Shown one piece after another: positions 44,729 to 54,360 of a stretch of DNA of 64,000 bases. Every line of letters begins with the position of its first letter. Position 1 is the first letter of the stretch. Source of the stretch: Bacillus sp. 2B10. GTDB lineage: Bacteria; Pseudomonadota; Alphaproteobacteria; Sphingomonadales; Sphingomonadaceae. A program made the translations under genes and the position numbers. Below the pieces are notes generated by a model. The model saw only the letters and a program-made list of their open reading frames with translations. It was not told the origin of the DNA and did no database searches. The DNA is taken from assembly GCA_003946805.1 (NCBI GenBank), contig RPSH01000012.1, positions 1 through 64,000 of the forward strand, read 5' to 3'.

Positions 44729-46107
44729 TTGTCGCTGCCGCCTGGGCGGGGAAGCGGTTCGCGGTGCTGGGGCTCGCCCGTTCCGGCGCGGCGACGGTGC
44801 GCGCGCTGCTTGCCGGTGGTGCGCGGGTCGTGGCGTGGGACGGTGACGAGGCGAAGCGCCACCAAATCCTCCGCGCTCGCGGGGAGGGGGAGCAGCCGCA
44901 GGCTGGTGGAGGGGGAGTGCCGCAAGCGACCCCGTCCGTGGCCACCCCCCTCCACCGTCCCGCGGACGGTCCCCCTCCCCGTGCCGGGGAGGATTTGATC
45001 CTGGCCGATCCGCTCTCGATCGACCTCACCGGCTTCGATGGCGTGGTCGTGTCGCCGGGCGTTCCACTGAACCGCCACCCGATCGCCCAGCACGCCGGCG
45101 ACGCGCCGATCATCGGCGACATCGAACTCTTCGCGCAGGCGCGCGCCGACCTGCCCCCGCACAGGGTCGTCGGCATCACCGGCACCAACGGCAAGTCGAC
45201 CACCACCGCGCTGATCCACCACATCCTCGAACAGGCCGGCGTGCCGACGCGGATGGGCGGCAATATCGGCCTGCCAATCCTCGCGCAGGACCCGCTGCCG
45301 GCGGGCGGCGTCTATGTCCTCGAACTGTCGAGCTACCAGATCGACCTGACCCGCAGCCTCGACTGCGACGTCGCTGTGCTGCTCAACGTCACCCCCGACC
45401 ATCTCGACCGTTATGCGGGGTTCGACGCCTATGCCGCGTCGAAGGCCCGCCTGTTCGCGATGCAGTCGCCCGGTCGCATCGCGATCGTCGGCACCGGCGA
45501 CGCGGCTTCGACCGCCATCGCCGACACCCTGCCGCACGCGATCCGCATCGCCGTGCCCGCCGACGCCCCCGCTCATGGCCCCGCGCTCGCCGGTCCGCAC
45601 AATGCCCAGAACGCGCTGGCCGCCATCGCCGTCTGCGAAGCCCTCGGCCTGTCCGCCGATACCATCCGCGCCGGGCTGCAAAGCTACCGTGCCCTCCCGC
45701 ACCGCATGGCGCACGTCGCCGACGTGAACGGCGTCGCCTGGATCGACGACAGCAAGGCGACGAACCCCGATTCGACCGCGCCTGCGCTCAACGCGTTCAA
45801 GCGCATCCACTGGATCGTCGGCGGCCTCGCCAAGTCCGACGACCTCGATGCCTGCCGTCCCGGCTTCGGCAACGTCGTCCACGCCTATACCATCGGCACC
45901 GCCGCCGAACGCTTCGCCGGGCTGCTGGCACCCGACCTGCCGGTCACCATCGCCAACACATTGGACGACGCCGTAAAAATGGCCGCGACAGCCGCGCAGC
46001 CGGGCGATACCGTATTGCTGTCGCCGGCCTGTGCGTCGTTCGATCAGTTCAGCGATTTCGAAGCGCGGGGACGCGCCTTCGCGGCGGCGGTGGGGGCATT
46101 GCAATGA
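44725..46107 (+). CDS. murD: UDP-MurNAc-L-Ala:D-Glu ligase MurD with in-frame repeat insertion
   Basis: A 460-aa product from GTG. Mur-ligase motifs are [22 protein letters not shown], and WIDDSKATN near the C-terminus. Residues about 47-91 are a Pro/Gly/Arg-rich stretch encoded by a palindromic repeat (44864-44996) and absent from typical MurD. It lies in the loop before SPGVPL in the N-terminal UDP-binding domain. The reading frame is intact, so the protein is probably active. It adds D-glutamate. Confidence 0.9.
   Translation: MIVAAAWAGKRFAVLGLARSGAATVRALLAGGARVVAWDGDEAKRHQILRARGEGEQPQAGGGGVPQATPSVATPLHRPADGPPPRAGEDLILADPLSIDLTGFDGVVVSPGVPLNRHPIAQHAGDAPIIGDIELFAQARADLPPHRVVGITGTNGKSTTTALIHHILEQAGVPTRMGGNIGLPILAQDPLPAGGVYVLELSSYQIDLTRSLDCDVAVLLNVTPDHLDRYAGFDAYAASKARLFAMQSPGRIAIVGTGDAASTAIADTLPHAIRIAVPADAPAHGPALAGPHNAQNALAAIAVCEALGLSADTIRAGLQSYRALPHRMAHVADVNGVAWIDDSKATNPDSTAPALNAFKRIHWIVGGLAKSDDLDACRPGFGNVVHAYTIGTAAERFAGLLAPDLPVTIANTLDDAVKMAATAAQPGDTVLLSPACASFDQFSDFEARGRAFAAAVGALQ
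44864..44996. repeat. Palindromic repeat element inside murD
   Basis: The ends AAATCCTCC and GGAGGATTT are inverted, with a longer imperfect match (about 26 bp) that includes GGGGAGGGGG / CCCCCTCCCC. An inner pair is GGTGGAGGGGG / CCCCCTCCACC. The element reads through in frame as part of murD. Palindromic elements inside genes are known from Rickettsia; this one looks like an intergenic sphingomonad repeat that entered a gene. Confidence 0.75.
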
Positions 46108-47336
46108 CCGATACGGTACGCGGGCGCGACGTCCGGGCGCTGCGGCAACGGGTGGAGACGCTGCAGGGTCGCAGCGCGCGCTCACCGGTCGGCGCGTGGT
46201 TCCGCGAGGTCGACCGGGTGCTGCTGCTGATCGCGATGGTGCTGATCGCGATCGGCCTTGTCGCGGTCGCAGCCGCATCGCCTGCCTCGGCGGTGCGTTA
46301 TTCGGGTGGCGACGTCACCGTGCCGCCGATGATGTATTTCTGGCGACAGGCGGGGTGGATCGCCTTGTCCTTCCCGGTGATGATCGTCGTCTCGATGCTG
46401 CCGGTCACGCTCGCGCGGCGGCTGTGCCTGCTCGGCGCCGCGGTGCTGCTCCTCGCGCTGATGGTGACCCCGTTCGTCGGCGTGGAGGCGAACGGCGCGC
46501 GGCGCTGGATCAACCTCGGCGTCGGCCAGTTCCAGCCGTCCGAGTTCCTCAAGCCGATGTTCATCGTCACGACCGCTTGGCTGCTGTCGCTGCGCGCGAA
46601 GGACCCGCAGCTGCCGATGCTGTGGGTCACCGGCGCGCTGACCGCGGTCATCGCCGGCTGCCTGATGCTCCAGCCCGATTTCGGGCAGACGGTGATCTTC
46701 TGCGGCGTATGGGCGGCGCTGCTGGTGATCGCGGGCATCCCGGTGCGCACGATGGCGATCCTCGGTGCTGCGGGCGTCGGGCTGATCGCCGCCGCCTACA
46801 CCTTCTACGGCACCGCGCGCGTCCGCATCGACGGCTTCCTGTTCCCCGATCCCGCCAGCGCCGCGACCGACAGCTATCAGGTCGACATGGCCCATGCCGT
46901 GCTGACGGCGGGCGGGGTGGTCGGCACCGGCCCCGGCGGCGGTCGCGTCAAGTTCAAGCTGCCCGAGGCGCATACCGACTATATCTTCGCGGTCGTCGGC
47001 GAAGAGTTCGGCCTGATCGCCTGCGCCATCATCGCGCTGATCTTCCTCGCCATCGTCGTGCGCGTCTTCGTCCGCCTGCTGGACGAGGAGGATGCGTTCA
47101 AGCTGCTCGCCGCCGCAGGCCTGGCGCTGCAGTTCGGCGCGCAGGCGCTCATCAACATGGCGGTCAATGTCGGCATCGCCCCGTCGAAGGGAATGACGCT
47201 GCCGTTCATCTCGTACGGCGGGTCTTCGATGATCGCGCTGTCGATCGGCATGGGACTGCTGCTCGCTTTCACCCGCCGGAACCCGTATCTGAGCCGCTCA
47301 CCTTACGGCCCACAGCGCTGGAGCGCAGCGAAATGA
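46104..47336 (+). CDS. ftsW: Peptidoglycan glycosyltransferase FtsW
   Basis: A 410-aa SEDS-family protein with about ten membrane segments. Conserved sites include GARRWINLG, QPSEFLKP, LQPDFGQTVI and FISYGGSSMIA. It polymerises septal glycan with FtsI. The N-terminal 35 residues are cytoplasmic and basic. Overlaps murD and murG by four bases each. Confidence 0.95.
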   Translation: MTDTVRGRDVRALRQRVETLQGRSARSPVGAWFREVDRVLLLIAMVLIAIGLVAVAAASPASAVRYSGGDVTVPPMMYFWRQAGWIALSFPVMIVVSMLPVTLARRLCLLGAAVLLLALMVTPFVGVEANGARRWINLGVGQFQPSEFLKPMFIVTTAWLLSLRAKDPQLPMLWVTGALTAVIAGCLMLQPDFGQTVIFCGVWAALLVIAGIPVRTMAILGAAGVGLIAAAYTFYGTARVRIDGFLFPDPASAATDSYQVDMAHAVLTAGGVVGTGPGGGRVKFKLPEAHTDYIFAVVGEEFGLIACAIIALIFLAIVVRVFVRLLDEEDAFKLLAAAGLALQFGAQALINMAVNVGIAPSKGMTLPFISYGGSSMIALSIGMGLLLAFTRRNPYLSRSPYGPQRWSAAK

Positions 47337-48478
47337 GCAAGCACTATGTCCTCGCCGCCGGGGGCACCGGGGGGCATATGGTCCCCGCCGCGGCGCTGGC
47401 GACCGAACTGACCCGACGCGGGCACCGCGTCGCACTGGTCAGCGACGAGCGCGGCGTGCGCTTTCCCGACCTGTTCGACGGCGTGCAGACCCATGTCCTG
47501 CCCGCCGGGCGCCTGAGCGGCGGGCCGATCGGCTGGATGAAGGCCGGGCGACAGATGCTGGCCGGCCGGTCGATGGCGATCGAACTCTACAAGACGTTCC
47601 GCCCCGCAGCCGTGATCGGCTTCGGCGGCTATCCCGCGCTCCCGGCGCTGCTGGCGGCCTTTGCGCAGAAGGTGCCGACGATCATCCACGAACAGAACGC
47701 CGTGCTCGGCCGGGTCAACCGGCTGGTCGCGGGCAGCGTCCACGCCATCGCCACCAGCTACGAACGCGTCGACCGGCTGAAGGACAAGCACGTCCCCAAG
47801 ACGCATCTGGTCGGCAACCCGGTGCGCGAGAGCGTCCTTGCGCTCCGCGAACGGCCTTATCCCGCGCTGGACGAGGACGGCCTGTTCCGCGTGCTGGTGA
47901 CCGGCGGCAGCCAGGGGGCGAGCATCCTCAGCCAGGTCGTGCCCGACGGCCTCGCGCTGCTGCCCGTCGCCTTCCGCCGCCGGATGCAGGTGACGCATCA
48001 GGCGCGGATCGAGGATATTGACGCTGTGCGCGCCAAATATGCCGAACACGGCATTCCGGCGGAGATCGCGACCTATCTGCCCGACCTGCCCGACCGGCTG
48101 GCATGGAGCCATGTCGTCATCGCCCGTGCCGGTGCCTCGACCATCGCCGAGTTGACCGCCGCCGGTCGTCCCGCGATCCTCGTGCCGCTGCCCTCGGCCA
48201 CCGACGATCACCAGACCGCGAACTGCCGCGAGATCGTGGCCGCCGGCGGCGGGCGTTCGATCCCGCAGGCGCAGTTCGCCGCGCCCGAACTGGCCAAGCA
48301 GATCCAGAAGCTCGGCCTCGACCCGGCAGCGCTCGCCAATGCCGCCGCCCGCGCGCGCAGCTGCGGCCGGCCGTTCGCGGTGCGCGACCTCGCCGATCTG
48401 GTCGAAAGCATCGACGCACCCAGGGCGAAGGTGGGCAAGGTCGCCCCCGTCAAACGGCAGAAGGAAGTATTTGCGTGA
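47333..48478 (+). CDS. murG: UDP-GlcNAc:lipid I GlcNAc transferase MurG
   Basis: The product is 381 aa from ATG 47333. It has the GT28 glycosyltransferase [10 protein letters not shown] motif near the N-terminus, [14 protein letters not shown] in the middle, then VTGGSQGA and the [10 protein letters not shown] nucleotide-binding end. It makes lipid II. Overlaps murC by four bases. Confidence 0.95.
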   Translation: MSKHYVLAAGGTGGHMVPAAALATELTRRGHRVALVSDERGVRFPDLFDGVQTHVLPAGRLSGGPIGWMKAGRQMLAGRSMAIELYKTFRPAAVIGFGGYPALPALLAAFAQKVPTIIHEQNAVLGRVNRLVAGSVHAIATSYERVDRLKDKHVPKTHLVGNPVRESVLALRERPYPALDEDGLFRVLVTGGSQGASILSQVVPDGLALLPVAFRRRMQVTHQARIEDIDAVRAKYAEHGIPAEIATYLPDLPDRLAWSHVVIARAGASTIAELTAAGRPAILVPLPSATDDHQTANCREIVAAGGGRSIPQAQFAAPELAKQIQKLGLDPAALANAAARARSCGRPFAVRDLADLVESIDAPRAKVGKVAPVKRQKEVFA

Positions 48479-49881
48479 AGGGTGTCGCGACCGATATCGG
48501 CACGATCCATTTCGTCGGCATCGGCGGCATCGGCATGTCGGGCATTGCCGAGGTGATGCACAATCTCGGCTACAAGGTTCAGGGATCGGACGTGGCCGAG
48601 GGCTATGTCGTCGACGGCCTGCGCGCGCGCGGCATCGACGTGCATATCGGCCACAAGGCGGAGAATGTGGAGGGTGTGGCGGTCGTCGTCACCTCGACCG
48701 CGATCAAGCCCGGCAACCCCGAACGCGACCATGCGCTGGCGAAGCGCATCCCGGTGGTGCGCCGTGCGGAGATGCTCGCCGAACTCATGCGCCTCAAATC
48801 GACCGTCGCGGTCGCGGGCACCCATGGCAAGACGACCACGACCTCGCTGATCGCCGCGCTGCTCGATGCCGGCGGGGTCGATCCGACCGTCATCAACGGC
48901 GGCATCATCAACAGCTATGGTTCGAACGCGCGGCTCGGCGCGTCCGACTGGATGGTGGTCGAGGCCGACGAGAGCGACGGCAGCTTCCTGCGCCTCGACG
49001 GCACCTATGCGGTCGTCACCAACATCGATCCCGAACATCTCGACCATTATGGCAGCTTCGACCGGGCGAAGGACGCCTATGTCGAATTCATCGAGAACGT
49101 GCCGTTCTACGGTGCCGCGATCCTGTGCCTCGATCACCCGGAGGTGCAGGCGCTGATCCCGCGCATCCGCGACCGGCGCATCGTGACCTACGGCTTTTCC
49201 GCCCAGTCCGACATTCGCGGGGTCGAGGTGACGGCGGGTCGCGACGGCAATCGCTTCGACTGCGTGGTCCGCGATCGCGACGGCAATGCCCGCACCATCG
49301 CCGGCATCCACCTGCCGATGGCCGGCCGCCACAATGTCCAGAACGCGCTGGCGGCGATCGCCGTCGCGGTCGAGCTGGGGCTGGACGACGCGACGATCGC
49401 GCAGGGGTTCGCCAAGTTCGGCGGGGTCAAGCGCCGTTTCACCCGCGTGGGCGATGTCGCGGGCATGACCGTGATCGACGATTACGGCCATCACCCGGTC
49501 GAGATCCGCGCCGTCCTCTCCGCTGCGCGCGAGGCTACCGGCGGCCGCGTGATCGCCGTGGTCCAGCCGCACCGCTATTCGCGACTGGGCGCGCTGATGG
49601 ACGAGTTCGCACAGGCGTTCAACGATGCCGATGCGGTCCATGTCCTGCCCGTCTATGCCGCGGGCGAGACCCCGGTCGAGGGGGTGAGCGCCGAGGCGCT
49701 GGTCGACGGCATCCGCCTGCGCGGCCACCGCTCGGCACAGGTCGCGGCCGACAAGGACGCGCTGGCGACCGCGCTGGCGGCGGATGGACAGGACGGCGAC
49801 CTGATCGTCTGTCTGGGCGCGGGCGACATCACGAAGATCGCCGCCGGCCTGCCGGCTGCGATCGGAGCGAAGCTGGCATGA
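48475..49881 (+). CDS. murC: UDP-MurNAc:L-alanine ligase MurC
   Basis: The product is 468 aa from GTG 48475. N-terminal [12 protein letters not shown], the Mur-ligase ATP site [20 protein letters not shown] and [10 protein letters not shown] are the MurC blocks. It attaches L-alanine to UDP-MurNAc, the first peptide step. Overlaps the next small ORF by four bases. Confidence 0.95.
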   Translation: MKGVATDIGTIHFVGIGGIGMSGIAEVMHNLGYKVQGSDVAEGYVVDGLRARGIDVHIGHKAENVEGVAVVVTSTAIKPGNPERDHALAKRIPVVRRAEMLAELMRLKSTVAVAGTHGKTTTTSLIAALLDAGGVDPTVINGGIINSYGSNARLGASDWMVVEADESDGSFLRLDGTYAVVTNIDPEHLDHYGSFDRAKDAYVEFIENVPFYGAAILCLDHPEVQALIPRIRDRRIVTYGFSAQSDIRGVEVTAGRDGNRFDCVVRDRDGNARTIAGIHLPMAGRHNVQNALAAIAVAVELGLDDATIAQGFAKFGGVKRRFTRVGDVAGMTVIDDYGHHPVEIRAVLSAAREATGGRVIAVVQPHRYSRLGALMDEFAQAFNDADAVHVLPVYAAGETPVEGVSAEALVDGIRLRGHRSAQVAADKDALATALAADGQDGDLIVCLGAGDITKIAAGLPAAIGAKLA

Positions 49882-50072
49882 GCGACTGGTTCTCCACGGC
49901 GATCGAGATGCAGCGCGAAATCCTGCGCGCGCAGCAGGCGCAGCTCGACGCGGCCAGAAAGCTGCTCGACACCGCCGAAACGCGCGACATGACCGAGGTG
50001 GGCAAGCAGATCGCCGATGCGCAGGCAGAGGCGTGGACCGCGTGGGCGCGCTTCTGGGGCGCAGGAAAATGA
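49878..50072 (+). CDS. Small conserved-context protein between murC and murB
   Basis: A 64-aa product starting at an ATGA overlap with murC and ending in an ATGA overlap with murB. It is amphipathic helical with a coiled-coil-like Gln/Ala-rich core and Trp near both ends ([18 protein letters not shown]). The two tight overlaps argue that it is translated. It is not part of the classical dcw set and I do not know its function. Confidence 0.65.
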   Translation: MSDWFSTAIEMQREILRAQQAQLDAARKLLDTAETRDMTEVGKQIADAQAEAWTAWARFWGAGK

Positions 50073-50950
50073 CGATGCCGCCGGTCCGTGGCCGGCTGAC
50101 CCCGAACGCCCCGCTCGCCCCGCTCGTCTGGTTCAAGGCGGGCGGTAACGCCGAATGGCTGTTCGAACCGGCCGATGCCGACGACCTCTCCGACTTCCTG
50201 CGCGCGCTCGACGGGAACGCGCCGGTGATGGGGCTGGGGCTGGGCTCGAACCTGATCGTCCGCGACGGCGGCGTGCCGGGCGTGGTCGTCCGCCTCGGCA
50301 AGCCCTTCGCGAAGGTATCCGCCGACGGCCTGACCCTGACCTGTGGCGGCGGGGCGAGCGGTATCCTCGTATCGTCGAGCGCGCGCGATGCGGGGATTGC
50401 CGGCGTCGAGTTCCTGCGCTCGATCCCCGGCACGGTCGGCGGCTTCGTGCGGATGAACGGCGGCGCCTATGGCCGCGAGGTGGCGGACATACTGGTCGCG
50501 GCGGAAGTCCTGCTGCGCGACGGGACGCCGGTGACGCTGTCGTGCGCCGAGCTGAACTATCGCTACCGCCACAGCGACCTGCCCGACGGCGCGATCGTCG
50601 TCTCCGCCACGTTTCGCGGCGAGCAGGGCGAACCGTCGGTCATCCAGGCCGAAATGGACCGCATCGCGTCGGCACGCGAAGCTTCGCAGCCGTTGCGCTC
50701 GAAGACCGGCGGATCGACCTTCAAGAATCCCGACGGCCACAAGGCATGGGCACTGGTCGACGCCGCCGGTTGCCGCGGGCTGCGCCGGGGCGACGCGCAG
50801 GTGTCGGAGAAACACTGCAATTTCCTGCTGAACACCGGCGACGCCACCAGCGCCGATATCGAGGCGCTGGGGGAAGAGGTGCGCGCGAAGGTTTTGGCGG
50901 CATCGGGCGTAACGCTCGAATGGGAAGTTCAGCGCGTGGGGGTGCCGTGA
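50069..50950 (+). CDS. murB: UDP-N-acetylenolpyruvoylglucosamine reductase MurB
   Basis: The product is 293 aa. FAD-binding blocks are GLGSNLIVRDGG, IPGTVGG and MNGGAYG. The catalytic-acid Ser lies in the GGSTFKNP motif, followed by AQVSEKHCNFLLN. It reduces the enolpyruvyl group to MurNAc. Followed by a 172-bp gap holding a repeat, unlike the overlapping genes around it. Confidence 0.95.
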   Translation: MTMPPVRGRLTPNAPLAPLVWFKAGGNAEWLFEPADADDLSDFLRALDGNAPVMGLGLGSNLIVRDGGVPGVVVRLGKPFAKVSADGLTLTCGGGASGILVSSSARDAGIAGVEFLRSIPGTVGGFVRMNGGAYGREVADILVAAEVLLRDGTPVTLSCAELNYRYRHSDLPDGAIVVSATFRGEQGEPSVIQAEMDRIASAREASQPLRSKTGGSTFKNPDGHKAWALVDAAGCRGLRRGDAQVSEKHCNFLLNTGDATSADIEALGEEVRAKVLAASGVTLEWEVQRVGVP

Positions 50951-50970
50951 CCAACCTGTCCCCAACCTCC

Positions 50971-51093
50971 CCGTTCGGTTCGAGCAGCTTCGAGCGTAGT
51001 CGAGAAGCGCCCGTCGAGAACGCGCGTGCAATAACCGCCGCCTTCTCGACTTCGGGTCTCGACAGGCTCGACCCTGCGCTCGAAGCAAACGGG
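50971..51093. repeat. Palindromic repeat between murB and ddl
   Basis: Imperfect inverted repeat of about 50-base arms: CGTTCGGTTCGAGC and TCGAGAAGC on the left, TTCTCGAC and GCTCGAAGCAAACGG on the right. It separates murB from ddl, and ddl has its own AAGGA ribosome site at 51109-51113. Confidence 0.65.
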
Positions 51094-51122
51094 TATAGTG
51101 TAACAACGAAGGAACCGACCGC

Positions 51123-52046
51123 GTGACCGACCTCCTCCACATCGTCGTCCTGATGGGCGGCTGGTCGTCGGAACGCGAAGTCTCGCTCATGTCGGGCGCC
51201 GGCGTCGCGACCGCGCTGGAATCGCTCGGCCACCGCGTCACCCGCATCGACATGGACCGCAACATCGCCGCGCGGCTGACCGAGGCGAAGCCCGACCTCG
51301 TCTTCAACGCGCTGCATGGCTCGCCCGGCGAGGATGGCACGGTGCAGGGCATGATGGACCTGATGGGGCTGCGCTACACCCATAGCGGCCTCGCCACCTC
51401 GGTCATCGCGATCGACAAGGTGCTGACCAAGCACGCGCTCGTCCCCGCCGGTGTGCCGATGCCCGGCGGTCGCATCGTGAAGACGCAGGAACTGTTCGAA
51501 CGCGATCCCTTGCCGCGCCCCTATGTCCTGAAACCGGTGAGCGAAGGCTCTTCGGTCGGCGTCGCGATCGTCACCGACGACAGCAACTACGGCAACCCGA
51601 TCGCGCAGGGCTCGAAAGGCCCGTGGCAGGAATTCGACGAACTCCTCGCCGAACCGTTCATCCGCGGGCGCGAACTGACCACCGCGGTCCTTGGCGATCG
51701 CGCGCTGGGCGTCACCGAACTCAAGCCCAAGAGCGGCTTCTACGATTACGACAGCAAATATACCGACGGCCTGACCGAACATGTCTGCCCCGCCGACATT
51801 CCCGACGACATCGCGCAGGCATGCATGGCTTATGCCGTCACCGCCCACCGCGTGCTGGGGTGCAAGGGCGCGTCGCGCACCGATTTCCGCTGGGATGACG
51901 AGCGTGGCATCGACGGGCTGTTCGTCCTCGAAACCAATACCCAGCCGGGCATGACTCCGCTAAGCCTCGTCCCCGAACAGGCGCGGCATGTCGGCATGCG
52001 CTACGAACAGCTCGTCGGCTGGATCGTGGAAGAGGCGATGCGATGA
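51123..52046 (+). CDS. ddl: D-alanine:D-alanine ligase
   Basis: A 307-aa product from GTG 51123 with AAGGA 9 nt upstream. ATP-grasp motifs: MGGWSSEREVSL, LHGSPGEDGTVQG, YVLKPVSEGSSVGV, and the Mg-binding FVLETNTQPGMT. It makes D-Ala-D-Ala for MurF. Overlaps ftsQ by four bases. Confidence 0.95.
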   Translation: MTDLLHIVVLMGGWSSEREVSLMSGAGVATALESLGHRVTRIDMDRNIAARLTEAKPDLVFNALHGSPGEDGTVQGMMDLMGLRYTHSGLATSVIAIDKVLTKHALVPAGVPMPGGRIVKTQELFERDPLPRPYVLKPVSEGSSVGVAIVTDDSNYGNPIAQGSKGPWQEFDELLAEPFIRGRELTTAVLGDRALGVTELKPKSGFYDYDSKYTDGLTEHVCPADIPDDIAQACMAYAVTAHRVLGCKGASRTDFRWDDERGIDGLFVLETNTQPGMTPLSLVPEQARHVGMRYEQLVGWIVEEAMR

Positions 52047-52975
52047 CCCAGACCGGCAAGCGCGTCGTCCAGACCCGCACCGTGAAACCCAAGCGCCGCG
52101 TCCAGGCCAAGCGCCCGGTCCGCGTCTCGGTCCTCGATCAGGCGGTGGCCGCGCTCCCCGGCGGTGCCGCGACCGCGCGGCGCATCGTCGGCTGGAGCCT
52201 GACCGCCGGTGCCGGCGCGATCGTCATCGCGCTCGCCAACTGGTTCGGGCTGTTCGGCATGGTCGGCGTGGCGGCGGCCGAGGCGGTCGGCGCGGCGGGC
52301 TTCCGCGTCGAACAGATCGAGGTGACCGGGCTCAAGCGGATGGACGCCACCTCGGTCTATGCCGTCGCGCTCGACCAGCGCTCGCGCGCGATGCCGCTGG
52401 TCGATCTCGACGCCACGCGGCAGAAGCTGCTCGACTATGGCTGGATCGCCGACGCCCGCGTCTCGCGCCGGCTGCCCGACACGCTGGTCGTCGACGTGGT
52501 CGAACGCGATCCCGCCGCCGTGTGGCAGAACAAGGGTCAGCTGATGCTGATCGACGAGGGCGGCGTGCTCCTCGACGGCGTACAGCCCAACCGGATGCCG
52601 CGCCTGCCGCTGGTGATCGGCGACGGCGCCAATGCGAAGGAACCGGCCTATCGCAGGCTGATGGCTGCCGCGCCGGCGCTCAAGCCGGTGGTGAAGGCCG
52701 CGATCTGGGTCGGCAATCGCCGCTGGGACATCCTGTTCCAGACCGGCGAGCGGCTGGTCCTGCCCGAAGGCGACCGGGAATCGGCGCGCGCACTGGTCAA
52801 GTTCGCGCAGCTCGACGGGACGCTCGGCCTGCTGGGCAAGGGCTATGACCGGTTCGACCTGCGCGATCCGACCAAGCTGGTCGTGCGGATGAAGCATGCG
52901 ACGCCGGACAACGGGGACGACGGCAGCGAACAGGGTAACGGCACCGCGACCGCGCAACCGGTCGACGGCGACTGA
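52043..52975 (+). CDS. ftsQ: Cell division protein FtsQ
   Basis: The product is 310 aa. A basic cytoplasmic head (K/R-rich, about 1-30) is followed by one membrane segment at about 55-73. The POTRA domain begins FRVEQIEVTGLKRMDA, with a beta domain after it. It joins early and late divisome proteins. The stop is 16 bp before ftsA. Confidence 0.9.
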   Translation: MTQTGKRVVQTRTVKPKRRVQAKRPVRVSVLDQAVAALPGGAATARRIVGWSLTAGAGAIVIALANWFGLFGMVGVAAAEAVGAAGFRVEQIEVTGLKRMDATSVYAVALDQRSRAMPLVDLDATRQKLLDYGWIADARVSRRLPDTLVVDVVERDPAAVWQNKGQLMLIDEGGVLLDGVQPNRMPRLPLVIGDGANAKEPAYRRLMAAAPALKPVVKAAIWVGNRRWDILFQTGERLVLPEGDRESARALVKFAQLDGTLGLLGKGYDRFDLRDPTKLVVRMKHATPDNGDDGSEQGNGTATAQPVDGD

Positions 52976-52991
52976 ACAGGGGGCAGGGACC

Positions 52992-54251
52992 ATGGCGAAG
53001 ACGGCACCGGAAGGGATCATCACCGCACTCGACATCGGCACGTCGAAGGTGTCGGCAATGATCGCGCAGGCGGGCGAGGGCGGCGAACTGACCGTGCTCG
53101 GCACCGGCCAGCGCGAGAGCCGCGGCGTCAAGCGCGGCTATATCGCCGACATGAAGGCGACCGAGACGGCGGTGCGCGAAGCGGTGGAACAGGCCGAACG
53201 CATCGCCGGCTTCAATATCGAGGATGTGTGGGTCAGCTTCTCGGCCGGGGGCCTCGTGTCCGACATCGTCAAGCTGGAGGTCGATCTGGGCGGCCACCGC
53301 GTCGAACAGTCGGACATCGATGCGCTGCTGAAGGCCGGTCGCAACGCGATCGATCCGGGCCAGCGCATGGTGCTGCACGCGCAGCCGATGCGCTACACGC
53401 TCGACGGGCTCGGCGGGGTGAAGGAGCCCAAGGGCCTGCACGCCGACCGCCTCGGCGTCGAGATCCACGTCGTCGCGACCGAAGGCTCGCCGGTCCGCAA
53501 CCTCGACCTGTGCGTCCGCTCGGCGCATCTGGAGACGAAGTCGATCGTCGCCGCCCCGGTCGCCACCGGTCTCGCCTGCCTGTCGGAGGAGGAGCGCGAA
53601 CTCGGCGTCGCGCTGGTCGAGATCGGCGCGGGGATCACCAACGTCTCGGTCTTCGCCAACGGCGTGCTGACCGGCCTCGCCTCGATCGCCATGGGGGCCA
53701 GCGACATCACCGACGACGTCGCCTCCGCCTTCGGCACCAACCGTGCGCAGGCCGAGCGGCTGAAATGCTTCTATGGCTCCGCCAACATGTCCCCGCGCGA
53801 CAATCACGACATGATCGATGTCGCGCCGGTCCGCGTCGACGAGGATGCGGAGGGGACCCGCATCACCCGTGCGCAGCTGATCGCGGTGATCCGCCAGCGG
53901 CTCGACCGTCTGGTGGCGGAGATCAACAAGGAACTGCGCCGGTTGAACTTCGAGGACCCGGTCGGGCGGCAGGTGGTGCTGACCGGCGGCGGCGCGGAGC
54001 TGAAGGGGATCGCCGACTATGCGCAGCAGGCGCTGGGTCGTCCGGTCCGCGTCGGCCGCGCCCGCGGGCTGGTCGCGCTGCCCGACGCGCATTCCGGCCC
54101 GGGATTCGCGACGCTCGCCGGCCTCGCCATGTTCGCCGCGTCGAACCCGGTCGACCTGCGCGCGTTGCAGCCGACGCAACAGATGGTATCGCGCCCCAGC
54201 ACCGGTGCGCTGTTCCAGCGTCTGATGACCGCATTCCGCACGAACTATTGA
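52992..54251 (+). CDS. ftsA: Cell division protein FtsA
   Basis: A 419-aa actin-like ATPase from ATG 52992, after GGGGGCAGGG. Phosphate-binding ALDIGTSKV, the LVEIGAGITNVSVF motif and LTGGGAELKG are the conserved blocks, with the RGLVAL and C-terminal amphipathic ends (LFQRLMTAF) that anchor FtsZ to the membrane. The length is standard. Confidence 0.95.
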   Translation: MAKTAPEGIITALDIGTSKVSAMIAQAGEGGELTVLGTGQRESRGVKRGYIADMKATETAVREAVEQAERIAGFNIEDVWVSFSAGGLVSDIVKLEVDLGGHRVEQSDIDALLKAGRNAIDPGQRMVLHAQPMRYTLDGLGGVKEPKGLHADRLGVEIHVVATEGSPVRNLDLCVRSAHLETKSIVAAPVATGLACLSEEERELGVALVEIGAGITNVSVFANGVLTGLASIAMGASDITDDVASAFGTNRAQAERLKCFYGSANMSPRDNHDMIDVAPVRVDEDAEGTRITRAQLIAVIRQRLDRLVAEINKELRRLNFEDPVGRQVVLTGGGAELKGIADYAQQALGRPVRVGRARGLVALPDAHSGPGFATLAGLAMFAASNPVDLRALQPTQQMVSRPSTGALFQRLMTAFRTNY

Positions 54252-54360
54252 CTTTTTATTACCATCGGGCCGGGTGGGGGGCTAGGATCGTCCCCCGGCT
54301 TGATGCACAACCGCCTTTCGAAATTTGTGCCCGGTGCCGGCCGGGACAGGGAGACCGAGT

